Shown here in pieces: positions 41,213 through 52,026 of a stretch of 64,000 nt of DNA (position 1 is the stretch's first letter; each line of letters starts with the position of its first letter). The notes beneath the pieces were generated by a model. It searched no databases, had not been told where the DNA came from, and saw nothing but the letters and a program-made list of their open reading frames with translations. A program made the translations under genes and the position numbers. Source of the DNA: Rhizoctonia solani (taxonomy: Eukaryota; Basidiomycota; Agaricomycetes; Cantharellales; Ceratobasidiaceae); the NCBI RefSeq assembly GCF_016906535.1, contig NC_057373.1, forward strand, positions 3,658,001 through 3,722,000. The letters run 5' to 3'.

Positions 41213-44200
41213 ATGTCTAGATACACTGCGTCATCACGCAGAACTAATCGATCTAACAGAACTCAACAAACCCCTTGGGATAATCGTCCAACGCCGGGCA
41301 TTTCCGACTCGCCAGCGGACACCATAAGGCAGCACTCACCACGTCCGACTCAACCCACGGACAGTCCAAGCAATCCTTTTGGGTTGATGGGAAACGCATC
41401 AAATCAATTAGTGACGGAAATGAGCTTAGATAGTCCATTCAGACCCACTAGGTTGCCAGTAGCAATGTCACCACCGCCGGAGGAGTTGAGCGGAACACCG
41501 TTAGCTCAGGACCATACTCCCATGCCGCCGGGAGCCATGCAAATAACGCCGCCAAGAACGACCATAAGAACCCCTACAGAGCCACAAGACTCGGAGATGA
41601 GGGACATCACTATGAAGAGCGTTCGAATAAGCCCCAAAAGCCCAACGGAGCACTCGCTATACAGGAGTAGTAGGTCTGAACACCTCTCAAGATTGCACCA
41701 CGAGGCGCAAGCTCTGTTATTAAACCCGAACGACAGGTCTTTTTCAGAGGACCCCACTGTAAAGAAATACTTACCGTATGCGCCTAGTTCGACTAAGTAC
41801 GAACTGGAACCTGAATTAGCTAAGGAGTACGAATTCTTACCCAGCAGTGCTGTTTTAACCTCGGTAGTACGATTGGATAAACAAGCAAATAACTTCCAAA
41901 AAATTTACAGACGACTAGGAAGAGTGTTTTACAAGGTGGCTATACCAGAACCCAAAAACAACCGGTACCCATCCCGGGCATGCAAACAATGGGCGCAACA
42001 TGTACTGGATTTGCTAGATAAAGTAGTTACATTTAGACCCACTTGTCGTATCACTACTCAAAGAATACCTGCTCAAGAAATAAATCATTGGCCGGAATAC
42101 GGGAGGTTGCATATAGCGTTCAGCGATCTAATCAACAGAACGGTCAGCAACCAGGAGGAGATAGACGCTATGCTACCATTACCACAATGGCCGGCGCAGG
42201 AATGCTTATTCCATGCACACGCCTTTGAAGTAGCGGCTGTAAGCTTCCGCGACCAGATGGAACAAGCAATCCAAAGGCTATTCGATATCATGAGTAAACA
42301 CTCAAGCAACCCGGCGCACTCACCAATAATATCAACAGGGGAATTTAGCGACGTAGATCCTATGCAAGTCGAGTTAAGGGATCTCACCATGCAACTAGAT
42401 CCCGAAGCTATGATACTCGTAATAGACGAGGCAGAAGCCACCAGAACGGACGAAAGATCTTTCCCGGAGGAAAGGGGCGGGAGCGGTCAAGCCACGCAAG
42501 CGCAACAGCACAGTAGCGGACCAGCAGATGCGTCTGGTATAATGGAAGAGCTCATTCAGCAAATAGGGGCATTGCAGACGCAAACCCACAGTCTAGGAAC
42601 TACGCCCCCTGGAGAACCGCCCAGCAAAGCAGGGACCAGACTATCTACCACTAGAGTACCAAGCAAAGAGTCCCGTTGCTCCTCTTACCTTGCAAGGGGT
42701 GCTGATAGGCCAATGGATAGCCCGGGATCGAGAGTATCAGCTGCCGATATTACGCATTCATCCTTCAGTCAGCGTTTGGCACAGTCTACTCAGTATCCAA
42801 CAACCCGTAGCTCACCAAGTCAAGTGGCCTTAATAGAGGAAGACAGAGTACATTGTCAGCCTAGAAGGCCAACGCCCAGACCTCGGTACGACCAAGTGCC
42901 CCCGGTTAGTTCCGAAGGAACGGCAACATGGGTGCATACTCCTAGCGGCTCGCAAGAGACCAGGCGGGAGCCAAGCGGGAGCAATCGACTAGATAATAGC
43001 AACAGAGAACGATTTAGTCAATTATTAGTTAGGCCGGTACCAATTCCATTCGAAGAACCAAGATCGAATGAGCAAATACACAGCCGGGCGAGCAGTGATA
43101 TCCCGTATAGACTAAGTTCACCTTCCTCTATTAGGGAAGAAGAACCATTGGCTCCTACAAACCAGGCTCTAGGCCAAACCAATACTATAATGTCGGTTAG
43201 AAGTGCCGCCACTAGAACCTTATTAGGAGGAGGAAGTACTAATAGGCGTGACGCACCGCCGCACGCAAATTTCATAGCCAATCGAACTTCCTTAGGAGAG
43301 CCCCAAATTCCAACGGCAAGAATCTATTCGGCTGAAGGAAGTGACAAGGAAAGTACAGAACTTAGAAACGATCAACAACAAGAGACTGCAGGCGTTTCAG
43401 GACAAACGCGTCGAATACCGCTAACAGATTCAGCCAAGAATGAGACCTCTAACGTAAGTCGGCGAGCAAATTTCATGGCACCATTAAGACCGCATTTGGC
43501 CGCCCGACCCGTTCCAGTAAACAATCCAATCAATCGGGACGAATTGCCGGTTCACATCAGGAGTTGCATGGCTAGCTCCCGTAGATTTACGGAGTTATTT
43601 CAAGACTTCCAGCCTAGAGATCAGTTGAGAGATCAATTAGTACCCATACAGGAAGGAGGGGGCGGGGATGATCCAACCGGGAATAGCAATTCCGGACCCA
43701 GCTCTAGCCGAAGTCAAAGATCCTTTCCAAATAGAGGTAATGGACCGAGACCTCCGGAAGGACCAGGAGACAATCCCAATAATGACCCGGTCGCTAACGC
43801 GGCAAGGGCTAGACCATTCCGGCCAGCGCCCGTTCATTTCGACACAAAACTGAAACCCGAAATAATACCAGAATGGAACGGCGAAACAAAGGGACTGTCA
43901 CGATGGATTATATCCATTAATAACATAGCAGAATATAGTAATTATATGTGCATTCAATTAGGGCAGCAAGTACCTTTAAGGTTTACAGGAAGAGCACTTA
44001 GGTGGTTTAACGCTTTAGATAAGGCCTATCGCCGACAAATTACTATCGATTGGCCTAGCCTGAGGCGAGCAATCACAATTCATTTCATGAATCGCACATT
44101 CATGGAAAGAAATAAGGCCAAAGCTCTATACGCTAAGTTTAGGGACAAAAACCACCCGCACGAGCTACCGGAGGATTATGTTATCAGAAAGATGGAAGCA

Positions 44201-46021
44201 CTTACCATCCTAAGCGACTGGACAGACTCAGAACTCATCACGGAAATTATGAATAGTGCTCCGGAACATTGGGCGTTGTACATCAACACTTCAGTAGTAA
44301 CTACATGGGATGATTTCCTAGACAAGATAGCATGGCACGAGGAAAAGCTACTAAATCACGAGGGCTCCAACACCACGGACATACAACGGCAATTAAATGA
44401 AATGAAAGCGATGCTACGGAAGCTAGACAACCCTCGGCAAAGCCAAAACCAAGTACGAGCGCAACAAACCATCTCCAAGCCAATAGGATGGCATAAGGGT
44501 AGTTCATTGCCGCCATACCCTAAGGACGACAATACGGTCTCCAAAGGAAAAACACCTAAGGACAAGAAGGCCCGTCCTTGCAGGCATTGCGGAAGCATGA
44601 TGCATTGGGACTGGGACTGTAAGTATGCCAAGAAAAACTCCAGGAACGTTAGAGCACAAATGGCGGAGGCCAGCGAGGAAGAGCGAGCAGCACAGGAAGC
44701 TTACGACGACTTGTGCGATGACGCATACATGGAGGAATCAGAATCAGAAAGCGAAGAATTGGAGCAGGATTTTTGTGAACCCCTCCAGCCTCTGACAGCG
44801 TCAACTAACGCGTGCGCTTCCGAACCATCAAGAAGCAATGAGTCAAGCTTGGAGGGGGAATCAGTCAGGGAAGACAAAGAAAAAGTGTTCTCTGGATATG
44901 TCTTACCCAAATTGCCAACAAGAAGAAGTTGGGGTAAGAAACTAAAATTGGCTACTAACACCTTTTCCAGTATGATAGGAAACGAAATAACCTTAAAACG
45001 ATTAATGTCGCAACCGCCCGGCACGGCTTTCTTTGGATCAAAGGCAACGATTATCAAAGGATGGGTTCAAAACTCATATGGACCCAAGAAACGAATTACC
45101 TTTGACTCGGGATCCGAAATTACGCTGATCAACAAAACTTTGCTTAAAAGCCTAGACCCGCCCCCTAAAGTGCGAACAGGTCAGAAGCTAAGGCTAATTC
45201 AAGTTACGAGTAATAGCAGCCTGTCACAATATGTAACAGTGCCGCTAGTATTTGAAACGGATAACGGGCCTGTTTGCATGATAGTAGAGGCTTACATAGT
45301 ACCTAATATGAATACTCCGTTTATTTTGGGAACCGACTTCGCATCACAATATCAGCTATCCCTAGTAAGAAGCGACAAAGGCACCAGAATAGTGTTCGGG
45401 GATACAGGCCGATCCATTCAAGTCGAAGAATCTGACAGTACACCAAGAGTGGACAAAGAAGGAAATTTGTTCTTAGTGGAAGTTGCGCAAGGATTCGTGC
45501 AGAACGGGTTTAGAAGATCACGAGCAAGGAAAGCATACAAAAAGAAAGTTAAGGAGCAAAATGTACCCGCTGGATCCGCTAAAGTAAAAATACTGCAAAC
45601 TGTCACCATACCGGCGCACACAATTAAATTGTTGAAAGTAAAAACCAAATGGACGGAAGGGCAAGCCGAAGGCTTTATTGATCGAAATTTCAACTTGCAC
45701 CGGACGGGCAAGGAAGTTTTTGCGGTAGCGGACTCAGTTATTAGTCGTAACAATCCTAAAGTACAAATATCGAATTTCTCAGACAAGCCGGTAAAACTAC
45801 AAGCAGGGGAAGTTATAGGATATATGCACAACCCCAGGGAGTACCTAGCACGCGAGTCTAAACTGAGCAACCAGGAGAAAGCCGATGTAGTCAAATACGC
45901 TAAACTAGTACAGGCAGTAGCTAATAGAAAACCCAAGGAGAAACCCACTGGCGAGAACGAGGAGCTGACTCGGAACCTGGAAGGAGGACCAAAGACCGCC
46001 GACGTTCCAGAGCTGGAATGA
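41213..46021 (+). CDS. gag: Gag-protease of element H
   Basis: About 1,600 residues from ATG 41213 to a TGA at 46019-46021. The first 850 or so residues are mostly Ser/Pro/Arg-rich and look disordered, apart from a structured block at about 190-380. A capsid-like region lies at about 885-1070 (IIPEWNGETKGLSRWIISIN, RFTGRALRWFNAL, YVIRKMEALTILSDWTDSEL). The CCHC knuckle is CRHCGSMMHWDWDC (1123-1136). The aspartic protease has TFDSGSEITLIN with Asp near 1298. The same frame stays open beyond the TGA into RT, so Gag and Pol were one frame. The unusually long N-terminal half distinguishes it from the 390-525-residue Gags of the other families. Confidence 0.92.
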   Translation: MSRYTASSRRTNRSNRTQQTPWDNRPTPGISDSPADTIRQHSPRPTQPTDSPSNPFGLMGNASNQLVTEMSLDSPFRPTRLPVAMSPPPEELSGTPLAQDHTPMPPGAMQITPPRTTIRTPTEPQDSEMRDITMKSVRISPKSPTEHSLYRSSRSEHLSRLHHEAQALLLNPNDRSFSEDPTVKKYLPYAPSSTKYELEPELAKEYEFLPSSAVLTSVVRLDKQANNFQKIYRRLGRVFYKVAIPEPKNNRYPSRACKQWAQHVLDLLDKVVTFRPTCRITTQRIPAQEINHWPEYGRLHIAFSDLINRTVSNQEEIDAMLPLPQWPAQECLFHAHAFEVAAVSFRDQMEQAIQRLFDIMSKHSSNPAHSPIISTGEFSDVDPMQVELRDLTMQLDPEAMILVIDEAEATRTDERSFPEERGGSGQATQAQQHSSGPADASGIMEELIQQIGALQTQTHSLGTTPPGEPPSKAGTRLSTTRVPSKESRCSSYLARGADRPMDSPGSRVSAADITHSSFSQRLAQSTQYPTTRSSPSQVALIEEDRVHCQPRRPTPRPRYDQVPPVSSEGTATWVHTPSGSQETRREPSGSNRLDNSNRERFSQLLVRPVPIPFEEPRSNEQIHSRASSDIPYRLSSPSSIREEEPLAPTNQALGQTNTIMSVRSAATRTLLGGGSTNRRDAPPHANFIANRTSLGEPQIPTARIYSAEGSDKESTELRNDQQQETAGVSGQTRRIPLTDSAKNETSNVSRRANFMAPLRPHLAARPVPVNNPINRDELPVHIRSCMASSRRFTELFQDFQPRDQLRDQLVPIQEGGGGDDPTGNSNSGPSSSRSQRSFPNRGNGPRPPEGPGDNPNNDPVANAARARPFRPAPVHFDTKLKPEIIPEWNGETKGLSRWIISINNIAEYSNYMCIQLGQQVPLRFTGRALRWFNALDKAYRRQITIDWPSLRRAITIHFMNRTFMERNKAKALYAKFRDKNHPHELPEDYVIRKMEALTILSDWTDSELITEIMNSAPEHWALYINTSVVTTWDDFLDKIAWHEEKLLNHEGSNTTDIQRQLNEMKAMLRKLDNPRQSQNQVRAQQTISKPIGWHKGSSLPPYPKDDNTVSKGKTPKDKKARPCRHCGSMMHWDWDCKYAKKNSRNVRAQMAEASEEERAAQEAYDDLCDDAYMEESESESEELEQDFCEPLQPLTASTNACASEPSRSNESSLEGESVREDKEKVFSGYVLPKLPTRRSWGKKLKLATNTFSSMIGNEITLKRLMSQPPGTAFFGSKATIIKGWVQNSYGPKKRITFDSGSEITLINKTLLKSLDPPPKVRTGQKLRLIQVTSNSSLSQYVTVPLVFETDNGPVCMIVEAYIVPNMNTPFILGTDFASQYQLSLVRSDKGTRIVFGDTGRSIQVEESDSTPRVDKEGNLFLVEVAQGFVQNGFRRSRARKAYKKKVKEQNVPAGSAKVKILQTVTIPAHTIKLLKVKTKWTEGQAEGFIDRNFNLHRTGKEVFAVADSVISRNNPKVQISNFSDKPVKLQAGEVIGYMHNPREYLARESKLSNQEKADVVKYAKLVQAVANRKPKEKPTGENEELTRNLEGGPKTADVPELE

Positions 46022-49000
46022 ATTCCATCGGAACAGCTGCTAGAGGAAGTACAATTCTCTGAGCATCTAACCAAAGAGCAGCGCCTCAAACTTGAAGCAA
46101 TAGTAAGAAGAAATGAATTAGCATTTGGATTGAACGGAAGATTGGGAAACTACGACGCGCAAGTTGAAATCAAGCTGAGGCCAGGCACCAAGGAAATATC
46201 TTTGGCACCCTACTCTGCGTCTCCTGCTAAGCGAGAAGTTATTGACAGACAAATTGAGGAATGGTTATGGTTAGAAGTGATTGAGCCCTCTAAGAGCGCG
46301 TGGGGATTCCCGGTAATAGTGGTATACCGAAATAGTAAACCACGTGTATGTATAGACTATCAAAGGCTCAATGCCGTGAGCATACCCGACGAGTATCCGT
46401 TACCCAAACAAACCAATATTTTGCATGCACTCGAAGGTGCTCAATGGTTGTCTACTCTAGACGCTTTAGCGGGTTTCACGCAACTAAGCATCAAGGAGGA
46501 AGACCGAGACAAAACGGCGTTTAGATGTCATCAAGGTTTGTTTAGATTCAACCGGCTGCCGTTTGGGTATAGGAATGGTCCTCCAGCATTTCAACAAGAA
46601 ATGAACGCTATACTAGCTCCCTTCTTATGGATATTTGCGCTAGTATACATAGATGATATTGTTATATATAGCACAAGGTTTGAGGATCACTGTCAGCATT
46701 TAGAAGAAGTATTCCAAGCTATAATTAAAGCGGATATAACCCTATCCCCAAAAAAGTGTCACTTAGGTTACCAATTGCTGTTACTGTTAGGTCAGAAGGT
46801 TTCACGATTAGGACTATCTACACATAAGGAAAAGGTAGACGCTATAATACAGCTAGAATCGCCCAAGAACATACCAACATTGCAAACCTTCCTAGGAATG
46901 ATGACTTACTTCGCTAGTTACATTCCATTCTATGCGTGGATAGTGGCACCACTGTTTAAGCTGCTCAGGAAGACAACTAAGTGGAACTGGGGGGAAACAG
47001 AACAAAAAGCATTTGAATTATCCAAGCAAGCATTAGTATCAGCCCCAGTGATGGCTTATCCAATAATAGGAAAGCCATTTTGGTTGTACACTGACACATG
47101 CGACTATGGATTGGGAGCCGTATTACAGCAAGTTCAGCCCATTAAAATCAAGGATTTGAAAGGAACGCAAGCGTACAAATATCTAAAGGGTGAGTATGAA
47201 AAAGGAAATCCCGTCCCAAAGATGGCTATCCCCGCCTCCAAGCAAAAGGACAACGTGACCAAGGGGGATAAATGGGATAGTAGGGACTTTGAAGAAACAA
47301 TAGTGCACGTAGAACAAGTAATAGCATACTGGTCTAGAATATTGAAAGAAGCGGAACGGAACTACTCACCAACCGAAAGGGAAGCACTTGCCTTAAAAGA
47401 AGCATTAGTTAAATTGCAAGTGTACCTAGAAGGGTCTGAATTCATAGCAATAACGGATCACGCCGCCCTTACTTGGAGTAAAACTTACAACAACGTAAAT
47501 CGGCGACTGATGACATGGGGATTAGTATTTTCAGCCTATCCAGGTATGCAAATAGTACACCAAGCAGGGAGAGTGCACAATAATGCAGACCCAGTCTCGC
47601 GGCTCCAAAGAAGAATACCTTACCAAACAGGGCCGTTAACGGACATTTCAACGCCGCTAAAGCTAAGCCATGAGGAAGATCCTTTAAGAAATATGTATAA
47701 AGAAATAGGGGACAAATTCGAGCAAGAAGTACTGGAAGTAGTCAGCGCATATACTAAGGCTAGCGAGAAAAGAAGAGACAGGCAAGAAGAAAACGTCTGG
47801 ATCGCAACTGCCGCCGGCCACATTCCTTGTCAAATAGCCAAATCATATTCAATTCAAATAGCCATCAGCCCAACCAAAGTAAAGAAGTTCACTCAAGCTT
47901 ATCTAAGCAACAATCACTTCTCTAAGGTACTGACAGATCTCCGAACAAACTCTAATACGTCAAAGCCTACATATACGCTGTACAGGTTAGGAGACAACGG
48001 GCTATTGTATTTTGTAGATAATAAAGACAGGAGTCGCTTGTGCGTACCCAAGGAGCTACAGATAGAAACGATTAAAGAAAATCATGATGGCCTTAACCAA
48101 GGAGCGCACGCTGGATTCGCAAAAACTTATCAGCGAATAGCGTCCGTTTATTACTGGCCCAAAATGGTAAATAAGATTTGACAGTACGTCTTCTCTTGCA
48201 ACATTTGTCAGAAGGCCGGGCATCGCCGGCACGGACCAAGAGGATATCTGCAATCTATACCCATCCCGCAGCAGCCATTTGAGGTAGTATCCATGGATTT
48301 CATCATGGACTTACCACTTAGCGACAGTTTCAACGCCATCTTAGTAGTAGTAGACAAGCTAACTAAATATGCGCATTTCTTGCCTTGCACGACACAAATA
48401 AATGAAGTAGAAACGGCCAAATTATTCCACAATAATATTTGGTGTCAGTACGGATTACCCCGGCAAATTATAACAGATAGAGACGCTAGATGGACAGGCG
48501 CTTTCTGGGAGCATCTAGTCAGTCTACTAGGCATCAAACGTGCGCTTACTACCGCATATCACCCGCAAGCGGACGGGCAAACGGAAATTATGAATCAGAC
48601 GTTGGAGATTGCAATCAGGGCATTTACCAACCCTATGAAAGACAACTGGAAGCATCTACTCGCAGGATTTGCGCATTCTTACAACACAAGTATGCACACT
48701 TTGACCCAACAAACTCCAGCCTTCTTACTCAGAGGGTTTCAGCCACTCACTACAGAAGATTTGCTTGCTCAAACGGCTGAATATATTAAACGGCCATCTA
48801 GAGAGAGTGAATCGGCGGAGGAGTTTAAGGAGTCCATAGATACCGCGCGGGACTTAGCAAAAGACGCTCTCAAGATAGCCCAAAATCTACAGCAAAAGTA
48901 TTATAATAGGAATAGAACTTATAGTATCTACAAGCCCGGCGATCTAGTACTAATTAATCCGCACTTGCTAAGATTGCTAAAGAAAGAAAAAGGAAAGGGG

Positions 49001-49390
49001 GATAAGCTAAACATGAGATACGAAGGGCCATTTGAAATCTTAGAACGAGTCTCACCAGTATCCTACCGCCTACGGTTACCGGGAAGCTACAGAATCCACC
49101 CAGTAATCAATATTGCGCACATCAAGAACTACAAGCAATCACCAAAGGAGTTTGGAAACCGGCCCACTAAGCATATACCTTGACAGGATTTTGAGGAAAT
49201 GCCAGAATACGAGGTAGAAAAGATAGTGAGCGAGCGAATGGTCACTAAAGGGAAGAAGCAAATAAGGCAATACAAGGTCCAATGGCTAGGATACGGACCA
49301 GAGGAAGACTGATGGAAATCTGAAAAAGAGCTGAAGAATGCACCAGACATAATAAGGAACTGGCGTAAGATCAAAAACAAAGCAAACTGA
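46022..49390 (+). pseudogene. pol: Pol of element H: RT, RNase H, integrase, chromodomain-like end
   Basis: It is in the same frame as gag-protease. RT has canonical YIDD (46646-46657). RNase H has YTDTCDYGLGA and the NYSPTEREALAL segment. The integrase zinc finger starts HAGFAKTYQRIASVYYWP and is broken by TGA 48179 before CNICQKAGH. The core has D (MDFIMDLP), ITDRDARWTG and DGQTEIMNQT. TGA 49181 and TGA 49310 interrupt the C-terminal chromodomain-like segment (YEVEKIVSERM, YKVQWLGYG), which ends at TGA 49388-49390. All interior stops are TGA. Confidence 0.92.
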
Positions 49391-49505
49391 GACAAAATGA
49401 TTTCAGTCATTTGTAACACAGGAATCTCTAACCCGGTCAGGTTCGCGCTCTCTAATCGCCAGTATATGCGCTAGGGCTCCTTAGCGCTCTACCTTGAGAT
49501 AGGGA

Positions 49506-49515
49506 TATAAATAAC
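49506..49515 (+). promoter_or_regulatory. TATA box upstream of the extra ORF of H
   Basis: TATAAATAAC lies 87 bp before the ATG at 49593 and after the end of pol. The stretch between is pyrimidine-rich with CACCACTC and ACTACC runs, as in many fungal start regions. It suggests a separate transcript. Confidence 0.5.
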
Positions 49516-49592
49516 GCTGAAAGCACAATCCCTCTCTTCACCACTCATTTGCCGCTCAACTTTCTAGTACCGCACTCCACTACCTAACCATC

Positions 49593-50855
49593 ATGCCCCA
49601 CTTTGATAATCTTTACTATTACCCAATCTTCACTACTTATTGCAACGATGTCCCGTTGAACGCTCATTTGGGCATAGTAGAAGCTAGGCATATATTCGAG
49701 CTCTACCACTGCTACGCTGATAAACACAATAACCATACCTCCCCGTACTCGGAATGGCACCCAGACCCATTGGAGCAACGTCTCCATCAGTCGCCAGACG
49801 TTGAAGTCTACTATTGGGACAACGACAAAGCGCACTGGTATGTTGGAATCAACACTAGCCATGCGCTCCACGGGGCGTACCAACACGCGCTCCAAACGTT
49901 AGGGGACGCGTTGCAACCAAACAATTGGGATCGCAGCAAACCTTGGCAGGACTATGACTTCGGCTCTAAACTCGCTGAACTAGGGATGCCGTGCATACCC
50001 AAGCCCGTCGATTTTTGAGAAGGCGTCTATAGCCTAGCGTTTCATTCATTCCACAATTTGCAGCGACAAGTACATCACAACAACTTCTATGCTATGTGTC
50101 TAATCGCGCTAGCCTACGTTGTCAACGCCGTCCGAATGAATCACTACCACAACTTAGCATACGCCGGCTATATGCAAGGATTGCCAGGATTTGTCTCCGC
50201 GCATCGTTACTGGTGTAGGATACATGGATATGCCGTAACCAACTTGTCCGAAGATAACGAATCCACGGCGGGTGAGTCAGGACTCGAACGCTTGCCAGGC
50301 AAGTTCATACTCAGAACTAGAGTCATGCATACAGAATTCAAACCCGGCAAGCAAGATCAAGACCAAGAAGTGGACGAGCTGGCTCCAGATTTGCCGCCTC
50401 CCGCTCTGTCTCCTATGGAAGAAGAAAATCGACATACCTTACCCAGTGAACCTTCCCTTGATTCACGACTCAGCGAAATGTTGCGCAAGCACCTCACTCT
50501 CAACAGTATCACCCAGCAACCTGGCAACAACGTCCAACCTCAGCCTAGATGGCACAATCAGAACGGCCTCGACCATTCTGGAGGCGGATTTCTCCCAGCT
50601 AACCCCATCCCAGGAATGTCAAAGCAAGGGCTGGATTTCTTGCTCCAACGGCTACAGGAGGTTGCCCTACAACGGCGGAAAAAGGAAATTGCAGAAGGAG
50701 AGGCAAGAACTGCCGTCCTTGAATGGGAATGGCCTACGGAGCCGGCTCCGTCAAGCGAACCCCTGATGGGACTTCCTGAGTGGGTGCCCGACGCTTTGAA
50801 CCAGGATTTGCCCAGGACTTGGGAGGATTATTGGGAAGAAACAAGAAAAGAGTAG
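49593..50855 (+). pseudogene. Extra ORF of element H between pol and the 3' LTR
   Basis: One frame of 421 codons starts at ATG 49593 and has one TGA at 50016-50018. The N-terminal half is aromatic- and His-rich (MPHFDNLYYYPIFTTYC, AHWYVGINTSHALHGAY). The middle has NNFYAMCLIALAYVVNAV. The C-terminal half is acidic and Pro-rich with a probable coiled coil (LLQRLQEVALQRRKKEIAEG). I see no signal peptide, convincing membrane anchor or known enzyme motif, so it is not a typical env. Position, promoter and intactness suggest a real accessory protein. A possibly related ORF lies in the C element at 61817-62548. Confidence 0.65.
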
Positions 50856-50931
50856 TTAGACATTAGGCTTGGATGTATGGGATATTCTATCATCGTTTAA
50901 TTCACTTTGCGCGTCTTGACTGGGGGGAATA

Positions 50932-52021
50932 TGTTATGGAACAGGATAAAATAGTAAAGAACGGCAAAGCGAACATGATTTGGCCTTGAAATTAGTGTAG
51001 ACAAACACTTGTAAAGTACATAGAAATATTCCTTGAATTTTTCTGTTATTTCTACTATTTTTAATCATGTAAATACTCAAGGTATTAAGGGAGAAACAGT
51101 CCCTTGAAGGGAAGACTTAATAACTTGAGTCTAACTAGCTATTCTTAAGTAAGCACTCTGCTTTCCAGAAGCTACTACCAAGTAGCTAAGAGGAAGGTCT
51201 GGGCCTCACTAAGAGCACAGCTTGTTTCAGCCTTTTCCTAGAGTGTCTTAGTGAGGGGAAGGATATTCTTAGAACTGGAGGCTAACTCTTATAAGGCATG
51301 GCTTTATGAGACAGGCTCTCACTTAACATCTCATCTCTTTTCATCTTGTCATGTATCTTACCCTACTGTATATAGTAATCACAGGCCTCTAAGGGTATAA
51401 ATAGCCCCTCGAACTGGCCTTTTGAATGCATCACATTTTACCATCCTCTCTCAGCCTGTGTGACTCTTAAGAACTTCTATTGATCTCTTTAAGTATCATA
51501 CATAGTAAATTTGCCTAAAGCTCTTAAGTTCGGCGCATATAGCCTCTAGGACGGTCCCAACCTATACAGGGAACCTAGAACCAGCTTAAGTGCGACCCTG
51601 CCAAGACTTCCTGGCTGTCTGCTAAGTGTTTGGTGCTTCCACAACGCCTTTACCCCCTTGTTTACCGTCGGAGACAAGAAAATAAATTTCTATAATTCTC
51701 AATTAAATTACAGTGAGTTCCAGAGACTGACATTTAGGTTTTATACTACTTTGCTTGTACCTCGCGTCGCCTGCTGAACAGTAATACGCTCATTACTGGT
51801 TATTGGTAGGGATCACCCTGATACTAACCACCTTACTCTTCTAGCAAGATAACTAGCCACTCTAATATACTCTAATTTCACTAGCATAGATTTTTCTTAT
51901 TACTTACCTTCCTAAGTTTTCTACCTTTTATAGTTAGACAGTTACCTTATTTGTCTTTTGGTTTCTTTCTTTCTTCTTTAGAGTATTTAGTTTTATTACT
52001 TTAATTTCCCTATCTATAACA
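50932..52021 (+). repeat. 3' LTR of element H
   Basis: 1,090 bp, about four transitions away from 40018-41107, preceded by TGGGGGGAATA (polypurine tract) and followed by TSD atttg. Confidence 0.95.
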
Positions 52022-52026
52022 ATTTG

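Larger units (their letters stand above)
40018..52021 (+). mobile_element. Element H: 12-kb Ty3/Gypsy element with an extra 3' ORF
   Basis: Two 1,090-bp LTRs differing at only about four sites (all transitions), TSD atttg (40013-40017 and 52022-52026), a single very long gag-pol frame, and a third ORF before the 3' LTR. Its coding sequence is visibly richer in CG dinucleotides than its neighbours. It disrupts the protease of F. Confidence 0.96.

Noticed and set aside
49593..50855. Envelope gene in element H
   Set aside because: The position fits, but there is no signal peptide, transmembrane anchor, furin-like site or fusion peptide. The one mildly hydrophobic stretch is short.
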